From contig WRFN01000002.1 of NCBI GenBank assembly GCA_009778785.1, positions 62,001-126,000 on the forward strand: a DNA stretch of 64,000 nt. Direction: 5' to 3'. The stretch comes from Betaproteobacteria bacterium. Its GTDB lineage: Bacteria; Pseudomonadota; Gammaproteobacteria; Burkholderiales; Casimicrobiaceae. A program made the position numbers and the translations under genes. How positions within the stretch are numbered: the stretch's first letter is position 1; every line of letters begins with the position of its first letter. Under the pieces are notes generated by a model. It saw nothing but the letters and a program-made list of their open reading frames with translations. It was not told where the DNA came from and made no database searches. Of the stretch, positions 63,364 through 64,000 are shown in pieces.

Positions 63364-64000
63364 TTAACTCTTGATGAACTGCGGATTGATCAGGTTATCA
63401 AACGAGAACACCTCATCCCATTTTTCTTGCGTGATCAATTTCCGCTCTTTCACGACGATTTCGTGAATCGACTTATTTTGTAAATACCCTTCCCGCGCAA
63501 TTTCCGCGCATCGTTTGTAACCGAGTATCGGGCTTAGTTGCGTGACGATGCCCAGCGAACCCAGCACCATCGCTTCGGTGCGTTTCGTGTTCGCCGTGAT
63601 GCCTTTCACGCAGTTTTCGGTCAGACTCTTGACCGCGTTCTGCATCGCGCTGATCGAGCTGAACAAGGCATAGCCGATCACCGGCTCCATCACGTTCAAC
63701 TGCAACTGGCCGGCCGACGCCGCCAGCGTGACGGTCAAATCCATGCCGATCACGAAGAAGCCGGTTTGATTGACCACTTCGGGGATTACCGGATTGACTT
63801 TGCCAGGCATGATCGACGAGCCCGGCTGCAACTGCGGCAAATTGATTTCGTTCAGGCCGCAGCGCGGGCCTGACGCCAGCAAACGCAAGTCGTTGCAGAT
63901 TTTGGTGAGCTTCACCGCCGTGCGCTTCAGCACGCCCGAAAGCTGCACATAAGCGCCGGTATCGGAAGTGGCTTCCACCAAATCGTGCGCCAAAACGAAT
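63364..64000 (-). CDS. aspA: Aspartate ammonia-lyase (5'-truncated by window edge)
   Basis: C-terminal ~211 residues of a fumarase/aspartase-superfamily enzyme deaminating aspartate to fumarate. The catalytic SS-loop 'GSSIMPGKVNPVIPEVVNQ' is complete, and 'AGQLQLNVMEPVIG', 'NCVKGITANTKRTE' and 'SLGIVTQLSPILGY' match AspA rather than FumC. The frame stays open through the window edge; the N-terminal half lies beyond. Co-transcribed with dcuA, the classic aspartase-antiporter pairing used in anaerobic fumarate respiration. Confidence 0.94.
   Translation of the reverse strand, partial: FVLAHDLVEATSDTGAYVQLSGVLKRTAVKLTKICNDLRLLASGPRCGLNEINLPQLQPGSSIMPGKVNPVIPEVVNQTGFFVIGMDLTVTLAASAGQLQLNVMEPVIGYALFSSISAMQNAVKSLTENCVKGITANTKRTEAMVLGSLGIVTQLSPILGYKRCAEIAREGYLQNKSIHEIVVKERKLITQEKWDEVFSFDNLINPQFIKS

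Noticed and set aside
1-64000. CRISPR array, prophage, complete insertion sequence, rRNA operon
   Set aside because: No regularly spaced direct repeats, phage genes, transposase ORFs or rRNA sequence were seen. The only tandem repeat is inside the Sel1 gene.

Overview
The window looks like a chromosomal segment of a Betaproteobacterium (family uncertain; Rhodocyclales/Burkholderiales-like). I infer this from the ribF-ileS-lspA-ispH block, tpiA-secG-tRNA-Leu, an AcnD/PrpF-type methylcitrate operon, an RnfB-like ferredoxin gene beside nth, and exosortase H. Genes are dense and moderately GC-rich; the immunity gene near 39 kb, the membrane-protein gene near 20.7 kb and the spacer near 46 kb are visibly AT-richer. 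Two families of short dispersed palindromes (a REP-like 'TTCGACAAGCTCAGGGCGAAC' and 'GGGCGGCAGAATGCCGCCCC') recur in the spacers.

Layout. 0-7 kb: TCA genes, sucA (cut by the edge) and gltA leftward, mdh and acnB rightward from a divergent promoter region. 7-16 kb: Sel1-repeat protein, MltB, a DUF3300 protein, Nth, RnfB-like ferredoxin, an MHS transporter, an SPFH/NfeD pair. 16-22 kb: ispH, lspA, ileS, ribF, with a foreign-looking RipA-like membrane protein gene inserted. 22-29 kb: a complete TetR-regulated RND efflux operon with a 16-bp perfect palindrome upstream. 29-34 kb: orphan ParA, TtcA, a YfcG-like GST, an MFS carrier, an esterase. 34-36 kb: a two-gene periplasmic fumarate-reductase-like system (tetraheme cytochrome plus flavoprotein). 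36-45 kb: phosphoesterase, GuaC, an eroded RHS gene carrying a MafB19-like deaminase toxin domain with a putative immunity gene, two tRNAs, secG, tpiA, a pseudopilin, an NMO-family enzyme, RlmJ. 45-49 kb: GntR regulator, thiD, and a TPP-riboswitch-controlled thiM-thiE operon. 49-56 kb: methylcitrate operon prpC-acnD-prpF and a PrpB-like lyase, then tRNA-Leu. 56-64 kb: pta-ackA, a broken flavoprotein gene, exosortase H with its partner, tsaE-amiC, and aspA-dcuA (aspA cut by the edge).

Taken together the genes suggest a facultatively anaerobic heterotroph able to make fumarate from aspartate (AspA), exchange C4-dicarboxylates (DcuA), possibly respire fumarate or a related enoate in the periplasm, oxidise propionate via methylcitrate and interconvert acetyl-CoA and acetate. 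The most interesting unexplained items are a closed-stem structured RNA candidate at 49.1-49.24 kb, a possible small RNA at 45.93-46.02 kb, the GC-rich hairpin-rich segment at 38.5-38.8 kb and the RHS deaminase remnant. I found no CRISPR array, complete insertion sequence, prophage or rRNA.
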